64,000 nt of DNA from Ensifer canadensis. Its GTDB lineage: Bacteria > Pseudomonadota > Alphaproteobacteria > Rhizobiales > Rhizobiaceae. Shown piece after piece: positions 37,390 to 50,451 of this stretch. The stretch is taken from contig NZ_CP083371.1 of NCBI RefSeq assembly GCF_017488845.2, forward strand, positions 496,001-560,000. Reading direction: 5' to 3'. Positions within the stretch are counted from its first letter, which is position 1, and the number at the start of each line of letters is the position of its first letter. Both the position numbers and the translations under genes were made by a program. Under the pieces are notes generated by a model. It saw only the letters and a program-made list of their open reading frames with translations. It was not told the DNA's origin and searched no databases.

Positions 37390-38436
37390 ATGCCGCTGCG
37401 CCAAGTGCGGCTGTTGACCGGGTCGCTGCTGATCTTCGCGACGATCCTGATCTTTGTTGCCGCTGATGGGCTGACCATGCCGATGCGTCTGGCGCTGATG
37501 GTGTTTGCGACAACGCTTGTCTGCTGGACGATCTTCGACCTGCCTGAAACGCCGGTGGCGCTTGCCGGAGCGCTGGCTTTGGGCGCCACCGGTACCGTCA
37601 GCGAAGAGGCGATGTTTGCAGCGCTCGGCAACGATATCGTCTGGTTGATGATCGCCGCCTTCGTCATTGCCTCGGTGCTTCAGGCATCCGGGCTGGTGGA
37701 GCGTCTCACCTTCCGGCTGCTGGCACCGTTCCAGCGCGTCAGCAGCCTTTTCTGGGCTGTAACTCTGACGATCTTTGCGACCGCCTTCATCATCCCATCC
37801 ACGTCAGCACGGGCGGTAATCTTCATGCCGGTCTTTCTGGGGCTGACGGCCGCCATTGGCCGGCCCGGCGTGACACGGGCGCTTGCCTTGCTTTTCCCGT
37901 CGGTGATCCTGCTTTCGGCCGCCGCCTCGCTGACCGGTGCCGGCGCCCATCTGGTGGCGGTCGATTTCATCCGTCGCAGCGGCGGCAAAGCGCCCGATTT
38001 CCTCGATTGGGCCTTGCTGGCTGCCCCGTTCGGATTGGTCACGAGCCTGATTGCCTGTGGCCTCATCCTGCGGTTCTTCCTCGGCGCCGAGGATCGTAAC
38101 GCTGCTTTCGAGCCATGCACGCCGGCTGAAAGGCAGCCGCTCAATGCGCAGGAGCGGACGCTGCTGGCGGTGACGGCGCTCATCGTTCTGGCGCTTGCGA
38201 CATCGGGCCTTCATGGCGTTGCCTTGCCCTTCGTTGCCTTGATCGGCGCCCTCGTCATGGCCTCGGAAAAGGTCTCGGGGTTGTCCTTTCGCAAGGCACT
38301 GAAAACAGTCGAGTGGAACCTGCTCCTGTTTCTCGCCGGCACGCTCGTCATCGGCGAGGCACTGATGAGCACCGGCACGGCGGCCTTGCGACGTTCCAGG
38401 TCGGCGGCGAGCAGATTTGCCGCGAATATGAGATGA
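37390..38436 (+). pseudogene. DASS/SLC13-type anion transporter, C-terminus lost
   Basis: The first about 330 residues are a normal divalent-anion:sodium-symporter-type membrane protein: repeated hydrophobic segments, FATTLVCWTIFDLPETPVALAG, GNDIVWLMIAAFVIASVLQASGL, and the substrate-loop-like IIPSTSARAVIFMPVFLGL. It proceeds to LLLFLAGTLVIGEALMSTGTAA and then changes abruptly to an arginine/serine-rich tail (LRRSRSAASRFAANMR) that is out of character. The family normally continues with another 100 or more residues including a second substrate motif. The tail is an out-of-frame reading of a different gene's remnant, so the gene is probably inactive. Confidence 0.65.
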
Positions 38437-38645
38437 AGCGGCCGGATCAGCCGGATTTCGTGTCGGTTGCCTGCCGAAACGCCGGACGCTGGCAGACGCA
38501 ACTGGCGATCGTCACACCCGAAAGCGGTGAAGGATTTGCGCCGGCTTTGTCGCTCGAAACCGTCGATGCCTATCTGACCTCGATCGGTGCCGGCGCACCT
38601 CTGGAGGCGGAGGCGGAGAAGAAGGCGCTCGCCGGACGAAAGTAG
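38388..38645 (+). pseudogene. C-terminal remnant of a different gene, possibly an anti-sigma factor
   Basis: From about 38388, in a frame different from the transporter's, the sequence encodes ATFQVGGEQICREYEM and continues for 84 residues to ALAGRK and a TAG stop. CREYE...VACRNAGRWQTQLAIV resembles the periplasmic end of alphaproteobacterial anti-sigma factors of the RseA/ECF type as I recall them. There is no start codon with a ribosome-binding site at its beginning. I read it as the 3' end left when a deletion fused it to the transporter gene. Family assignment is tentative. Confidence 0.4.
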
Positions 38646-38648
38646 CCT

Positions 38649-39143
38649 TCAGCGCGGCTTTTCCACCGGCACTGACAGACCGACCTTGACGCGGTCCATA
38701 GTCACGAAGGTTCGGAAGCGCCGGATGTTGGGATTGCCGAAGAACATGCGGCGGGTGAAGGCTTCGTAATCGCCCATCGTCGGCACGATCACGACAAGCA
38801 TGAAATCCACGTCGCCCGTGACGTAATAGCATTGCTGGACTTCCGGAGCGGCCGAGAAGGCGGCCTTGGCCGCATCGAGCAGGTCGATCTGCTCGCTTTC
38901 CACCTCCACTTCGACAAGGATCGTCAGGGCCTGGTTGACCCGCGCCGGCTCGATCACCGCGACATTGCTGCGGATGACCCCAGTTTCTTCCATGCGCTTG
39001 ATCCGCCGTTGCACGGCCGGCGCAGACAGGTTGACGGCCTCGCCGATCTGTCGCTGTGGCGTCGTGTTGTCCTTCTGCAGGATTGAGAGGATTGCCAGGT
39101 CGAAGCGGTCGAGCTCCGCCGATGTGCTCTTTGAAACGGCCAT
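38649..39143 (-). CDS. Lrp/AsnC-family transcriptional regulator
   Basis: A 164-residue regulator. DRFDLAILSILQKDNTTPQRQIGEAVNLSAPAVQRRIKRMEETGVI, in pattern, is the AsnC-type helix-turn-helix; the rest is the RAM effector domain with YYVTGDVDFMLVVIVPTMGDYEAF. Two adjacent ATG codons follow GAGGA; the second is better spaced and is used here. It is divergent from the diaminopropionate ammonia-lyase operon, separated by 104 bases holding a 31-bp dyad, so it probably senses an amino acid linked to that pathway and controls it. Confidence 0.88.
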   Translation of the reverse strand: MAVSKSTSAELDRFDLAILSILQKDNTTPQRQIGEAVNLSAPAVQRRIKRMEETGVIRSNVAVIEPARVNQALTILVEVEVESEQIDLLDAAKAAFSAAPEVQQCYYVTGDVDFMLVVIVPTMGDYEAFTRRMFFGNPNIRRFRTFVTMDRVKVGLSVPVEKPR

Positions 39144-39203
39144 CATTTCCTCATTGTCATTTACAAACTTGCGTAAGGGCTCTCCATTTAGAGCGCATTT
39201 CTC

Positions 39204-39234
39204 TCGTTCGGTGAAATATAACTTCATCGAACGA
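39204..39234. promoter_or_regulatory. 31-bp dyad between lrp-type gene and dpaL (candidate Lrp operator)
   Basis: Arms TCGTTCGGTGAA and TTCATCGAACGA match in 11 of 12 positions around an AT-rich 7-base centre. The right arm ends where the AGGAG ribosome-binding site of dpaL begins. Position and AT-rich centre suit an Lrp/AsnC-type operator; in RNA the same sequence would fold next to the ribosome-binding site. Confidence 0.6.
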
Positions 39235-39247
39235 GGAGATTGCCCAC

Positions 39248-40452
39248 ATGCTCATTCGCAACCACCATGCCGATTTCGGATCGCCGCTGCTGCCTGACGA
39301 TGCCGAAATGCTCTCGATTGCTGCGGCTGCAGAGGTTGAGCGGCAGCTATCGCGCCGTGACGATCATCGGCCGACGCCGCTTCATTCCTTGCCGGCGCTT
39401 GCGGCCGAACTCGGGGTCGGAGCAATCTTCGTCAAGGACGAGGGCCATCGGCTCGGGCTCGGCAGTTTCAAGGCGCTTGGCGGATCCTACGTGGTGATCC
39501 GGCTGGTGCTTGACGAGGTCCGGAAGCAGACAGGCCTGGACGTCGACATAGACGATCTCACGCGCCCTGACGTTCGCGCGGTCGCGCGCCAAATGACGTT
39601 CGGCTGCGCCACGGATGGCAACCATGGTCGCTCAGTGGCGATGGGCGCTGAGCTTGTCGGTGCGAAATCGGTGATCTTCGTGCATTCCGGTGTCAGCCAG
39701 AAACGCATAGAGGCGATTGCGCATTACGGCGCCGAGATCGTCCGGGTCGAAGGAACCTATGACGACTCGGTGGAGTTTGCGGCGAAGGTCTGCAACGAGC
39801 GTGGCTGGACCGTCGTATCGGACACCTCCTGGCCGGGATACGAATATATTCCCGGTCTGGTCATGCAGGGATATACGGCGCTTTTGTGCGAAGCCTTGCG
39901 GACGATCGACGCACCACCGACGCATGTCTTCGTGCAAGCCGGCGTCGGCGGAATCGCTGCTGCAACGGCCGGGCAACTGGCGCTGCGTTACGGTCATGAC
40001 CGGCCGCGCTTAGTCGTAGTCGAGCCGGCCCGAGCTGCCTGCCTGCTGGAAACGGCAAGGGCCGGCCATCCGGTGAAAGTGCCACATGGCGAGCCAACTG
40101 TCATGGCGATGCTCGAATGTTACGAGCCTTCTCTTGTCGCCTGGCGCATTCTTTCGCGTGTTGCCGACGCCTTCATGATGATCGACGAGGAGGATGCCGT
40201 TTCGATCATGAACCGCCTCGCTCGCCCGAAAGGGGGCGATCCGGCAATCGTTGCTGGTGAAAGCGGCGGTGTCGGGCTGGCTGGCCTCATCACGGTCGCC
40301 GGAGACCCGAACATGCGCGCCGCCCTCGGCCTTGATGCCAATTCGCGGATCCTGGTGATCAATACCGAAGGTGCCACGGATCCTGAACGCTACGAAGAGC
40401 TGGTTGGCCTCGCGCCGGCTGATGTCGCCGGGGCTGAGAAATTGGAAAGGGT

Positions 40453-40456
<4 letters not shown>
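39248..40456 (+). CDS. dpaL: Diaminopropionate ammonia-lyase
   Basis: A 402-residue fold-type II PLP enzyme. Lys75 in LGLGSFKALGGSY is the Schiff-base lysine. FGCATDGNHGRSVAMGAELVG binds the cofactor phosphate region, and FVQAGVGGIAAATAGQLA and AGESGGVGLAGLI complete the pocket. The pattern matches DpaL (YgeX), which converts D- or L-2,3-diaminopropionate to pyruvate and two ammonia. AGGAG lies nine bases upstream of the ATG. The stop overlaps the M20 gene's ATG (ATGA). With two amidohydrolases following, it probably degrades an N-acylated or N-carbamoylated diaminopropionate. Confidence 0.88.
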
Positions 40457-41633
<1,177 letters not shown>

Positions 41634-41637
<4 letters not shown>

Positions 41638-42920
41638 CAGTCGCGATGCTCAATACAAACACGATTGAAGGCGGCGCCGTCATGTCTCATCAGTCCATTA
41701 ATGCCGAACGTCTGCTTACCCGCATCCGCGAACTCGGCGCGATCGGGCGCAACGATCAGGGGCAACTGACACGGCTTGCTGCGTCTGCCACCGACAAGCT
41801 CGGGCGGGACCGCCTAGTCGCTTGGCTGCGGGCCGCGGGGCTGGAGATCGCCGTCGACCGCATCGGCAATATCTTCGGCGTCTGGCAAAGCCAGGATAAC
41901 GCCGGGCAATCGCCGTTAATGCTCGGCTCCCATATCGACACGGTCATCAATGCCGGCATCTACGATGGCAGCTACGGCGTGCTGGCCGCCCTCGAAGTCA
42001 TCGAGACACTGAAGGAGCAGGGATTCGCGCCTGTCCGCCCGATCGTCGTCGCGGCCTTTACCAACGAGGAGGGGGTGCGCTACGCGCCCGATATGCTGGG
42101 GTCGCTTGTTCATGGGGGCGGCCTTGCGGTCGAAGCCGCGCTTGCGACGGTCGGAACCGATGGCACGACGCTCGGATCGGAACTCGCGTGCATAGGTTAC
42201 GCCGGCACCGCGGAGCCCGGCTTTCTGAAACCTCATGCCTATGTTGAATTGCACATCGAGCAGGGGCCGGTGCTTGAGCGCGAAGCGACCACGATCGGCG
42301 CCGTCGAAAATCTGCAAGGGATTTCCTGGCAGCGCGTGACCATCGACGGCGTTGCCAATCATGCCGGCACGACGCCGATGGCAATGCGCTCCGATGCGGG
42401 CCTTGCTGCCGCGCGCGTCGGCCTGTTCCTGCGCGAGCACATCGCGCGATCAAACGCGCCGAGCGTTGCGACGATCGGAACCATGCGCTTCGAGCCGGAC
42501 GCGATCAACGTGATCCCCTCGCGCGCGGTCTTTACCATCGACCTGCGCGACCCGGACGAGGATCGCCTGAGGGCACTTGAAAGCGCGCTTTCCGGCTTTC
42601 TCGACCGGCTTGAGCAGGAAGAGCATGTGATCGTCTCTGTCGAGCGTCTCGCCCGGTTCGAGCCCGTCAGTTTCGACGGTGCGATCGTCGCGGCGATTGA
42701 AGTTTCCGCGAAGGCCCGTGGGCTGAAGAGCCGGCGGATGACCTCCGGCGCCGGCCACGACGCCCAGATGATCGCGCGCATCGCGCCGGCGGCGATGATC
42801 TTCGTGCCGAGCCGCGACGGGATCAGCCACAATCCGCGCGAACACACGGATCCGGCAGATCTCGTCGCCGGTGCCAATGTCCTGCTCGACGTCGCCGTCC
42901 GGCTTGCAGGTAGCCCTTAG
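41634..42920 (+). CDS. Allantoate amidohydrolase / N-carbamoyl-L-amino acid hydrolase family protein
   Basis: A protein of up to 428 residues in the M20 AllC/HyuC group. LGSHIDTVINAGIYDGSYGVLAALEV has the ligand His and Asp, FTNEEGVRY the catalytic/ligand glutamates, HIEQGPVLE and DGVANHAGTTPMAMRSD the family's substrate region, and SGAGHDAQMIARIAP the C-terminal ligand. The first possible start is a GTG overlapping the previous TGA (GTGA); ATG codons 12 and 48 bases later are alternatives, and the last gives the usual family length of about 412. It probably hydrolyses an N-carbamoyl or ureido group in the dpaL pathway. Confidence 0.85.
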
Positions 42921-42997
42921 GGCGCCGGAAGGGGCCGGGTGCGACCTCCTTGGAGCGATCAAGATGCTGATGCGGCAGCAATTCCTCTCACACCGTC

Positions 42998-43100
42998 ATG
43001 CTCGGGCTTGACCCGAGCATCCAGCCGGCACCTCTGTGTCAGCCTCGTATCGACAAGCCGGCTGCCTCCAATGTGGATGCTCGGGTCGAGCCCGAGCATG
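42998..43100. repeat. Paired inverted repeat between convergent genes
   Basis: CATGCTCGGGCTTGACCCGAG at the left and its near-complement with CTCGGGTCGAGCCCGAGCATG at the right face each other across about 50 bases that also contain complementary CAGCCGG/CCGGCTG. Each end is itself palindromic. It lies between the convergent allantoate-amidohydrolase-like gene and thiC. Similar CATGCTCGGGCTTGACCCGAG elements are frequent in alphaproteobacterial intergenic regions as I recall. Confidence 0.65.
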
Positions 43101-43145
43101 AAGAAGAGATGGGCCATTGCGTAAAGAGTGCCGGAGCCCGCCGGG

Positions 43146-43180
43146 CGCCAGAAGGGGCGGGGTCGCCGCCCCTTCTGGCG
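43146..43180 (-). terminator. Terminator hairpin directly after thiC
   Basis: CGCCAGAAGGGGCGG and CCGCCCCTTCTGGCG form a perfect 15-bp stem with a 5-base loop. It starts only four bases past the thiC stop on the minus strand and may also serve the convergent gene. Confidence 0.75.
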
Positions 43181-43183
43181 TGG

Positions 43184-45230
<2,047 letters not shown>

Positions 45231-45311
45231 GCCTAGAGATAGCCATCGATCCGGATGCGCCGTCAAGCGTTAATCCGAAGGTTGCGTGTCAGGCCTGTTG
45301 ATTGCCCGGTA

Positions 45312-45413
45312 GAGCGTTTCCGGATGAGACGAAGCCGCGGGCACGCTCGTTCTTTTCGTTTTTACGCATTTCCTGACGGAAAACCGCTCCGCACTTTTCC
45401 TGGAAATGCGCTA
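45312..45413. repeat. Palindromic intergenic repeat, family A copy 3 (inverted)
   Basis: GAGCGTTTCCGGATGAGAC at the left and GCACTTTTCCTGGAAATGCG at the right, with CGTTTTTACGCATTTCCTG and ACGGAAAACCGCT between. It is the reverse complement of the element at 3272, with a different spacer next to the GAGCGTTTCC end. Its last three bases are the complement of the dctD TAG stop. Confidence 0.75.
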
Positions 45414-46772
45414 GCGGCCGGACTTCTCTGATCCCCGGCGATCGGCATAATCCGCACGGTTGATGCCGTGCCGCTGCAGCTTGTCATAGAAGGTCTTGCG
45501 CGGAATGCCGAGCGCTTCGATCGTCGCCTTGACGTCGCCGTGCTGCGCCCGCAGCGCTTCTTTCAGAATTTCCGCCTCGTAGCGCTCGATCCGCTCGGGC
45601 AGGCCGGCACTGGTCGGCGCCGCGGCAATCGGTTGGCCGAGCGAACCTTCGACGCCAAGGGCGACGCGCTCGGCGAAGTGCGAGAGCTCGCGCACATTGC
45701 CCGGCCAAGAATGAGACCTCAGATAGTGGCTGACGGCCGGCGAAAGCGTCGGCACGTCGCGCTTGAAACGCTCGGCTGCCCGCGTCAGGAAATGCGAGAA
45801 GAGAAGGGGGATATCGTCCCGGCGTTCGCGCAGCGGCGGGATCGACAGGGTGACGACGTTCAGCCGGAAATAGAGATCCTCGCGAAAATCGCCCCGCTGG
45901 GCCGGGTCGCCGAGGTCGATCTTGGCCGCGGCGATGACCCGAATATCGACGGGGCGCACGATATTGGTGCCAAGCGGCGTGATCTCACGGGCTTCAAGCA
46001 CTCGCAGCATCTTGACCTGCGTTGCCGGCGGCATCGCCTCGATCTCATCGAGGAAAAGCGTGCCGCCGCTCGCATGCTCGATACGGCCGACGCGCTTCTT
46101 CAGGGCACCGGTGAAGGCGCCGGGCTCGTGGCCGAAAAGCTCGCTCTCGATTACCGTTTCCGGCAGTGCGCCGCAGTTCAGCGCCACGAAGTTGCCGTTG
46201 CGGCGCCGGCTCCAATTGTGCAGCAGCGTCGCCACCACCTCCTTGCCGCTGCCGGTTTCGCCGGCAACAAGCACATCCACGTCGGTGTCGGCGATATGCC
46301 GCAAGGTCTGGCGCAGCCGTTCCATGACCGGTGTCTGGCCAATCAGCGGCAGGCTCTCACCGGCGACTTCGGCTGCGCGTTTCAGCGCGCGGTTTTCCAT
46401 CACCAGCCGGCGTTTTTCCAAGGCGCGGCGTGCGCTCTGCACCAGACGGTCGGCGGCAAAGGGTTTCGGGATGAAATCATAGACGCCGTCCTTAATGGCC
46501 TGAACGGCCATCGGGATATCGCCGTGGCCGGTGACCAGAATGACGGGCAGGTCGGGGTCGAAATCGGCGATCCGGCGAAACAGCGTGAGGCCGTCGATCC
46601 CGGGCATGCGGATATCGCTGATGACGATCCCGCTAAAATCCGGGTTGAGGATTGCGAGCGCTTCCGCCGCGCCGGGAAAGGCGGAGACCGCGAGGCCGGC
46701 AAGCTCCAGCGTCTGCTTGATCGCCCGCCTGAGTTCGCTGTCGTCGTCGACGAGGCATACGGATTGCTGCAT
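45411..46772 (-). CDS. dctD: C4-dicarboxylate transport response regulator DctD (sigma-54 activator)
   Basis: A 453-residue NtrC-type activator. The receiver domain has Asp53 in VISDIRMPG and Lys103 in FIPKPF. The AAA+ domain (about 140-370) has Walker A GETGSGKE at 171-178, the sigma-54 contact loop GAFTGA at 218-223 and the Walker B run [13 protein letters not shown]. The C-terminal Fis-type helix-turn-helix reads [26 protein letters not shown]. Phosphorylated by DctB, it activates dctA, which lies divergently beyond dctB and has a sigma-54 promoter. The gene starts three bases after dctB stops, and its TAG lies in a palindromic repeat. Confidence 0.94.
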   Translation of the reverse strand: MQQSVCLVDDDSELRRAIKQTLELAGLAVSAFPGAAEALAILNPDFSGIVISDIRMPGIDGLTLFRRIADFDPDLPVILVTGHGDIPMAVQAIKDGVYDFIPKPFAADRLVQSARRALEKRRLVMENRALKRAAEVAGESLPLIGQTPVMERLRQTLRHIADTDVDVLVAGETGSGKEVVATLLHNWSRRRNGNFVALNCGALPETVIESELFGHEPGAFTGALKKRVGRIEHASGGTLFLDEIEAMPPATQVKMLRVLEAREITPLGTNIVRPVDIRVIAAAKIDLGDPAQRGDFREDLYFRLNVVTLSIPPLRERRDDIPLLFSHFLTRAAERFKRDVPTLSPAVSHYLRSHSWPGNVRELSHFAERVALGVEGSLGQPIAAAPTSAGLPERIERYEAEILKEALRAQHGDVKATIEALGIPRKTFYDKLQRHGINRADYADRRGSEKSGR

Positions 46773-46775
46773 CGC

Positions 46776-48644
46776 TCAGGCCCTCTTCAAACGCACGGTG
46801 AAGACGGTGCCCTCAGGGCTGGTCTTGACCTCGATGTCGCCGCCATAGTCGGCGACAATCTCCTTGGAGATGGCAAGGCCGAGACCGAGACCTTCATCCT
46901 TGGAGGTGTTGAACGGCGTGAAAAGGTCTTCGAGGATATCGGGCCGAATGCCCGGACCATTGTCGGCGACAACAAGCGAAACTGTTTCGGAGGGGCCTAA
47001 CTCGCACCGCACACGGATCTCAGCGTCTGCCCGATCACCGAGGGCTTCCAGGGCATTCTGCAACAGGTTGATCAGCACCTGTTCCAAGCGGATGCGATTG
47101 CCGAGCACGCTGAGGCCGTTATCAGGCAGGTCGATGACGATCGCGTCCATGCGGCCGGCAAAGCGGCTGCGCAGCAGCATTCGAGCGCCTTCGATCACCT
47201 CCCGCATCGCCGTCGGTTCGGCGACGAAACGGCCCTTGCGCGCAAAGCTGCGCAGTTCGTCGGTGATGGTGCCGACCCGCTCGGTCAGCGCAGCGATGCT
47301 TTCGAGATTTTCGACGGCGGTTTCTTTTTGGCCGCGGTCGAGGAAGGTGCGCGCATTGTCGGCATAGGCGCGGATGGTTGCGACCGGCTGATTGATCTCG
47401 TGGGCAACGCCCGCCGCCACCTGTCCGAGGATTGCCAGGCGGTTGGCCTGGACCAGTTCCTGCTGCACCGCCTGCAGCCTCTCGCCCGTGCGCCTGTGGT
47501 CGGCGATCTCGGTTTCGAGGTGATCGCGGGCGAGGCTTAGGTCCTGTGTGCGCTCGGCCACTCGGCGTTCCAACTCATCGCGCGCGGCGCGTTCGTTGGC
47601 CGCGACCTGCGTCAAAGCCTGGCGCCGGCGAAGAAGGAATGCGGCAAGCGCCAGCAGCGGCACGATAACGGCAAGGGCCAGCAGCCTTGCCTCGCGGCTC
47701 GCGGCGCCAAGGGCTGCGTCTAGCGGTGCCAATTGCTCCAGCCGCCAGCTGGTCGAGGGCACCATGGTCTCGACCCTGAGGTATTGCCGCTCGCTGCTGC
47801 CGGGCAGAAGCGCTGTCAGCACGCTCGATCCATTGCTCGTTGGCTCGATCCGGCGGAACGGTAGCGGCAGCAGGGAGGCATCGCCGAACTGCAGGCTGTC
47901 GCGGATGGCGGCGAGGCGATCCCCGGGGATGGTACGGGTCGTCATGAAGCGCCAGGACGGGAAGCTGGTGATCAGCACGATGCCGCGCCGGTCGGTGACA
48001 TAGACCGGCTTGCCGGAGGCGAGCCAATCGGCCTCGACCCCGCCGAATTCGAGCTTGGCGACCACGACGCCAATCGGGCCGTCAGGCCCGTCGACACGTC
48101 TTGATATGTAGAGGCCTGGCCGCTTGCTGACGGTGCCCATGGCGAAATGCTCGGCCTTGCCATCGCGCATCGCCAGCCGGAAATATTCGCGGAAAGCGTA
48201 GTCATTGCCGACGAAGCTGGTTGGCTCGCGCCAGTTGCTGGCAGCCACCGCCACGCCGTCGAGGCCAATCGCGTAGATCACCGCCGCATCCGTATTGGCG
48301 GCCAGCGCCTCGAGCTTTTGATTGAGCCGCTGCAACGGCTGGTCGCCACCCTTCTCAAGCGCCGTCTTCACCTCTACATCGTCTGCCAGTACCAGAGGCA
48401 GCGCGCGCTGCCGCTCCAGCACTGCCCTCAGCAGCGAGGCCTTGAGATTGGCATCGATGCGGCTCTGGATGTCGACGGTTTCAAGCGCCTTGTTTCGCCC
48501 ATATTCGCCGGCGAAAAAAAGCCCCGCTGCCAGCAACACCAACGCTAGCGCGGCAAAAATCAGCCAGGCGCGGCGCATGTGCCGGTCGAGATCCTCTGGA
48601 TTGATAGGGCTGGGCGCGGGCATGGACATGGCGGAATTGTGCAT
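46776..48644 (-). CDS. dctB: C4-dicarboxylate sensor histidine kinase DctB
   Basis: A kinase of about 622 residues. A first membrane segment ([20 protein letters not shown]) and a second near residue 320 ([17 protein letters not shown]) enclose a large periplasmic double-PAS/Cache domain that binds succinate-type acids in the family. A coiled-coil linker leads to HisKA with [17 protein letters not shown] and an ATPase domain with [18 protein letters not shown] and [11 protein letters not shown]. Starts at 48644 or 48629 are both possible and neither has a strong ribosome-binding site. It signals to DctD, encoded immediately downstream. Confidence 0.93.
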   Translation of the reverse strand: MHNSAMSMPAPSPINPEDLDRHMRRAWLIFAALALVLLAAGLFFAGEYGRNKALETVDIQSRIDANLKASLLRAVLERQRALPLVLADDVEVKTALEKGGDQPLQRLNQKLEALAANTDAAVIYAIGLDGVAVAASNWREPTSFVGNDYAFREYFRLAMRDGKAEHFAMGTVSKRPGLYISRRVDGPDGPIGVVVAKLEFGGVEADWLASGKPVYVTDRRGIVLITSFPSWRFMTTRTIPGDRLAAIRDSLQFGDASLLPLPFRRIEPTSNGSSVLTALLPGSSERQYLRVETMVPSTSWRLEQLAPLDAALGAASREARLLALAVIVPLLALAAFLLRRRQALTQVAANERAARDELERRVAERTQDLSLARDHLETEIADHRRTGERLQAVQQELVQANRLAILGQVAAGVAHEINQPVATIRAYADNARTFLDRGQKETAVENLESIAALTERVGTITDELRSFARKGRFVAEPTAMREVIEGARMLLRSRFAGRMDAIVIDLPDNGLSVLGNRIRLEQVLINLLQNALEALGDRADAEIRVRCELGPSETVSLVVADNGPGIRPDILEDLFTPFNTSKDEGLGLGLAISKEIVADYGGDIEVKTSPEGTVFTVRLKRA

Positions 48645-48673
48645 TATTCCGCGCAAGTTTCCAGATGATCTGT

Positions 48674-48685
48674 GCGGATATCCGC
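48674..48685. promoter_or_regulatory. Perfect palindrome upstream of dctA (candidate DctD-binding site)
   Basis: GCGGATATCCGC is a perfect 12-bp palindrome about 80 bases upstream of the dctA sigma-54 promoter, within the dctB-dctA intergenic region. Distance and symmetry fit an upstream activator sequence for DctD; a second weaker site may lie between it and the promoter. Confidence 0.5.
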
Positions 48686-48763
48686 TCAAATATTCGTGTG
48701 CGTGATCCAAGATTCTCGAAAAATTGGCGATATTTCAATGGCCTGATCAGCTGTGCTGCGATC

Positions 48764-48779
48764 TGGCACGCCCATTGCA
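48764..48779 (+). promoter_or_regulatory. Sigma-54 (-24/-12) promoter of dctA
   Basis: TGGCACGCCCATTGCA contains the invariant GG and GC ten bases apart and matches the TGGCACG-N4-TTGC consensus exactly. It is about 95 bases before the dctA ATG and reads toward it, consistent with DctD control. Confidence 0.92.
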
Positions 48780-48874
48780 GATGACATCCTCATGACAGCC
48801 CGAGCTGTCGCGCTTCGGAAATAGGGCCTGGGAGGCCCGGCATGACGCCGGACTGGGCCTAAGTGGAGGATATC

Positions 48875-50200
48875 ATGATTATCGACCAATCCGCGGAACC
48901 GCGCGGCAAGACACCTTTCTATCGTCATCTCTATGTCCAGGTTCTGGCGGCCATCGCCGCAGGCATCCTGCTCGGCCATTTCTACCCGGAGGTCGGCACG
49001 CAGCTTAAGCCGCTAGGCGATGCCTTCATCCGCCTGGTGAAGATGATTATTGCCCCGGTCATCTTCCTGACCGTCGCCACCGGCATTGCCGGCATGACCG
49101 ATCTCGCCAAGGTCGGGCGGGTCGCCGGCAAGGCGATGATCTACTTCCTGACCTTCTCGACGCTCGCGCTCATCATCGGCCTGATCGTGGCCAATGTGGT
49201 GCAGCCCGGCGCCGGCATGCACATCGACCCCGCGTCGCTCGACGTCAAGGCGGTCACCTCCTACGCCGAGAAGGCGCATGAGCAGTCGATCACCGGCTTC
49301 CTGATGAACATCATTCCGACCACGCTCGTCGGCGCATTTGCCGAGGGCGATATCCTGCAGGTGCTGTTCATCTCCGTTCTGTTCGGCCTGGCGCTCGCCA
49401 TGGTCGGCAAGAAGGCGGAGCCTGTCGTCGATTTCCTGCACGCGCTGACGCTGCCGATCTTCAAGCTGGTCGCGATCCTGATGAAGGCGGCGCCGATCGG
49501 TGCGTTCGGCGCCATGGCCTTCACCATCGGCAAATATGGCGTCGGTTCGATCGCCAATCTCGCCATGCTGATCGGCACATTCTATTTGACCTCGCTGCTC
49601 TTCGTCTTCGTCGTGCTCGGCGCGGTTGCCCGCTACAACGGCTTCTCGATCGTCGCCCTCATCCGCTACATCAAGGAAGAACTGCTGCTCGTTCTCGGTA
49701 CATCCTCTTCGGAAGCGGCGCTGCCGGGACTGATGAGCAAGATGGAAAAGGCCGGTTGCAAGCGCTCGGTTGTCGGGCTGGTCATTCCGACCGGCTATTC
49801 CTTCAACCTCGACGGCACCAACATCTACATGACGCTCGCCGCACTCTTTATTGCCCAGGCGACCGACATTCCGCTGTCGCTCGGCGACCAGGTGCTGCTG
49901 CTGCTCGTGGCGATGCTGAGCTCCAAGGGTGCAGCCGGCATTACCGGCGCCGGCTTCATCACGCTTGCCGCCACGCTTTCGGTCGTGCCGGCGGTGCCGG
50001 TTGCCGGCATGGCGCTGATCCTCGGCATCGACCGCTTCATGTCGGAGTGCCGGGCACTGACCAACTTTGTCGGCAACGCGGTTGCGACCATCGTGGTCGC
50101 CAAGTGGGAAGGCGAACTGGATGAGACCCAGCTTGCCGCAACCCTTGGCGGCCGGGCGCTGCCGGAAAGCCCGGTTCCGGGTCTTCAGCCAGCCGAATAA
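48875..50200 (+). CDS. dctA: C4-dicarboxylate transport protein DctA
   Basis: A 441-residue proton/sodium symporter for succinate, fumarate and malate in the inner membrane, of the glutamate-transporter (DAACS) fold. Features include [21 protein letters not shown], the serine-rich re-entrant hairpin [17 protein letters not shown], the core [23 protein letters not shown] and [25 protein letters not shown] five bases before the ATG fixes the start; the GTG upstream includes that site. It is essential for nitrogen-fixing symbiosis in rhizobia. Expression depends on sigma-54 and DctD/DctB, encoded divergently. Confidence 0.97.
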   Translation: MIIDQSAEPRGKTPFYRHLYVQVLAAIAAGILLGHFYPEVGTQLKPLGDAFIRLVKMIIAPVIFLTVATGIAGMTDLAKVGRVAGKAMIYFLTFSTLALIIGLIVANVVQPGAGMHIDPASLDVKAVTSYAEKAHEQSITGFLMNIIPTTLVGAFAEGDILQVLFISVLFGLALAMVGKKAEPVVDFLHALTLPIFKLVAILMKAAPIGAFGAMAFTIGKYGVGSIANLAMLIGTFYLTSLLFVFVVLGAVARYNGFSIVALIRYIKEELLLVLGTSSSEAALPGLMSKMEKAGCKRSVVGLVIPTGYSFNLDGTNIYMTLAALFIAQATDIPLSLGDQVLLLLVAMLSSKGAAGITGAGFITLAATLSVVPAVPVAGMALILGIDRFMSECRALTNFVGNAVATIVVAKWEGELDETQLAATLGGRALPESPVPGLQPAE

Positions 50201-50237
50201 AGCTGCCTCCTAGGGCAAGACCGCATCTCGGTGCGGC

Positions 50238-50280
50238 AAGGCGTGGTCCACTTTCTGGTGGGCCACGCCTTTTTTCTTTT
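50238..50280 (+). terminator. Rho-independent terminator of dctA
   Basis: AAGGCGTGGTCCAC pairs with GTGGGCCACGCCTT (one G-T pair) around a short loop and is followed by TTTTCTTTT, about 37 bases past the dctA stop. Confidence 0.9.
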
Positions 50281-50376
50281 GCGGGATAGCCTCGTGGCGT
50301 TGCCGCCCTAGGTCATAGGCTGGCGGTTTGCTGCCGGGCCGCCAACGTTCCTGTGAAATTCTCGTTCTCCCCACTT

Positions 50377-50402
50377 TACTGTACCGTCTGGACGGTATAG
50401 TA
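50377..50402. promoter_or_regulatory. 26-bp inverted repeat before the carbohydrate cluster (candidate TetR operator)
   Basis: The core TACCGTC-TG-GACGGTA is perfectly symmetrical, and outer TACT/AGTA extend the symmetry after one mismatched pair. It lies 50 bases before the ATG of the cluster's binding-protein gene, where the promoter should be. The only regulator encoded in the cluster is the TetR-type protein at 58.3 kb. Confidence 0.65.
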
Positions 50403-50451
50403 ATTTGTCATCACTGATCGAGGCAAAGCGTTTTCTGGGGAGGAGACGAGA

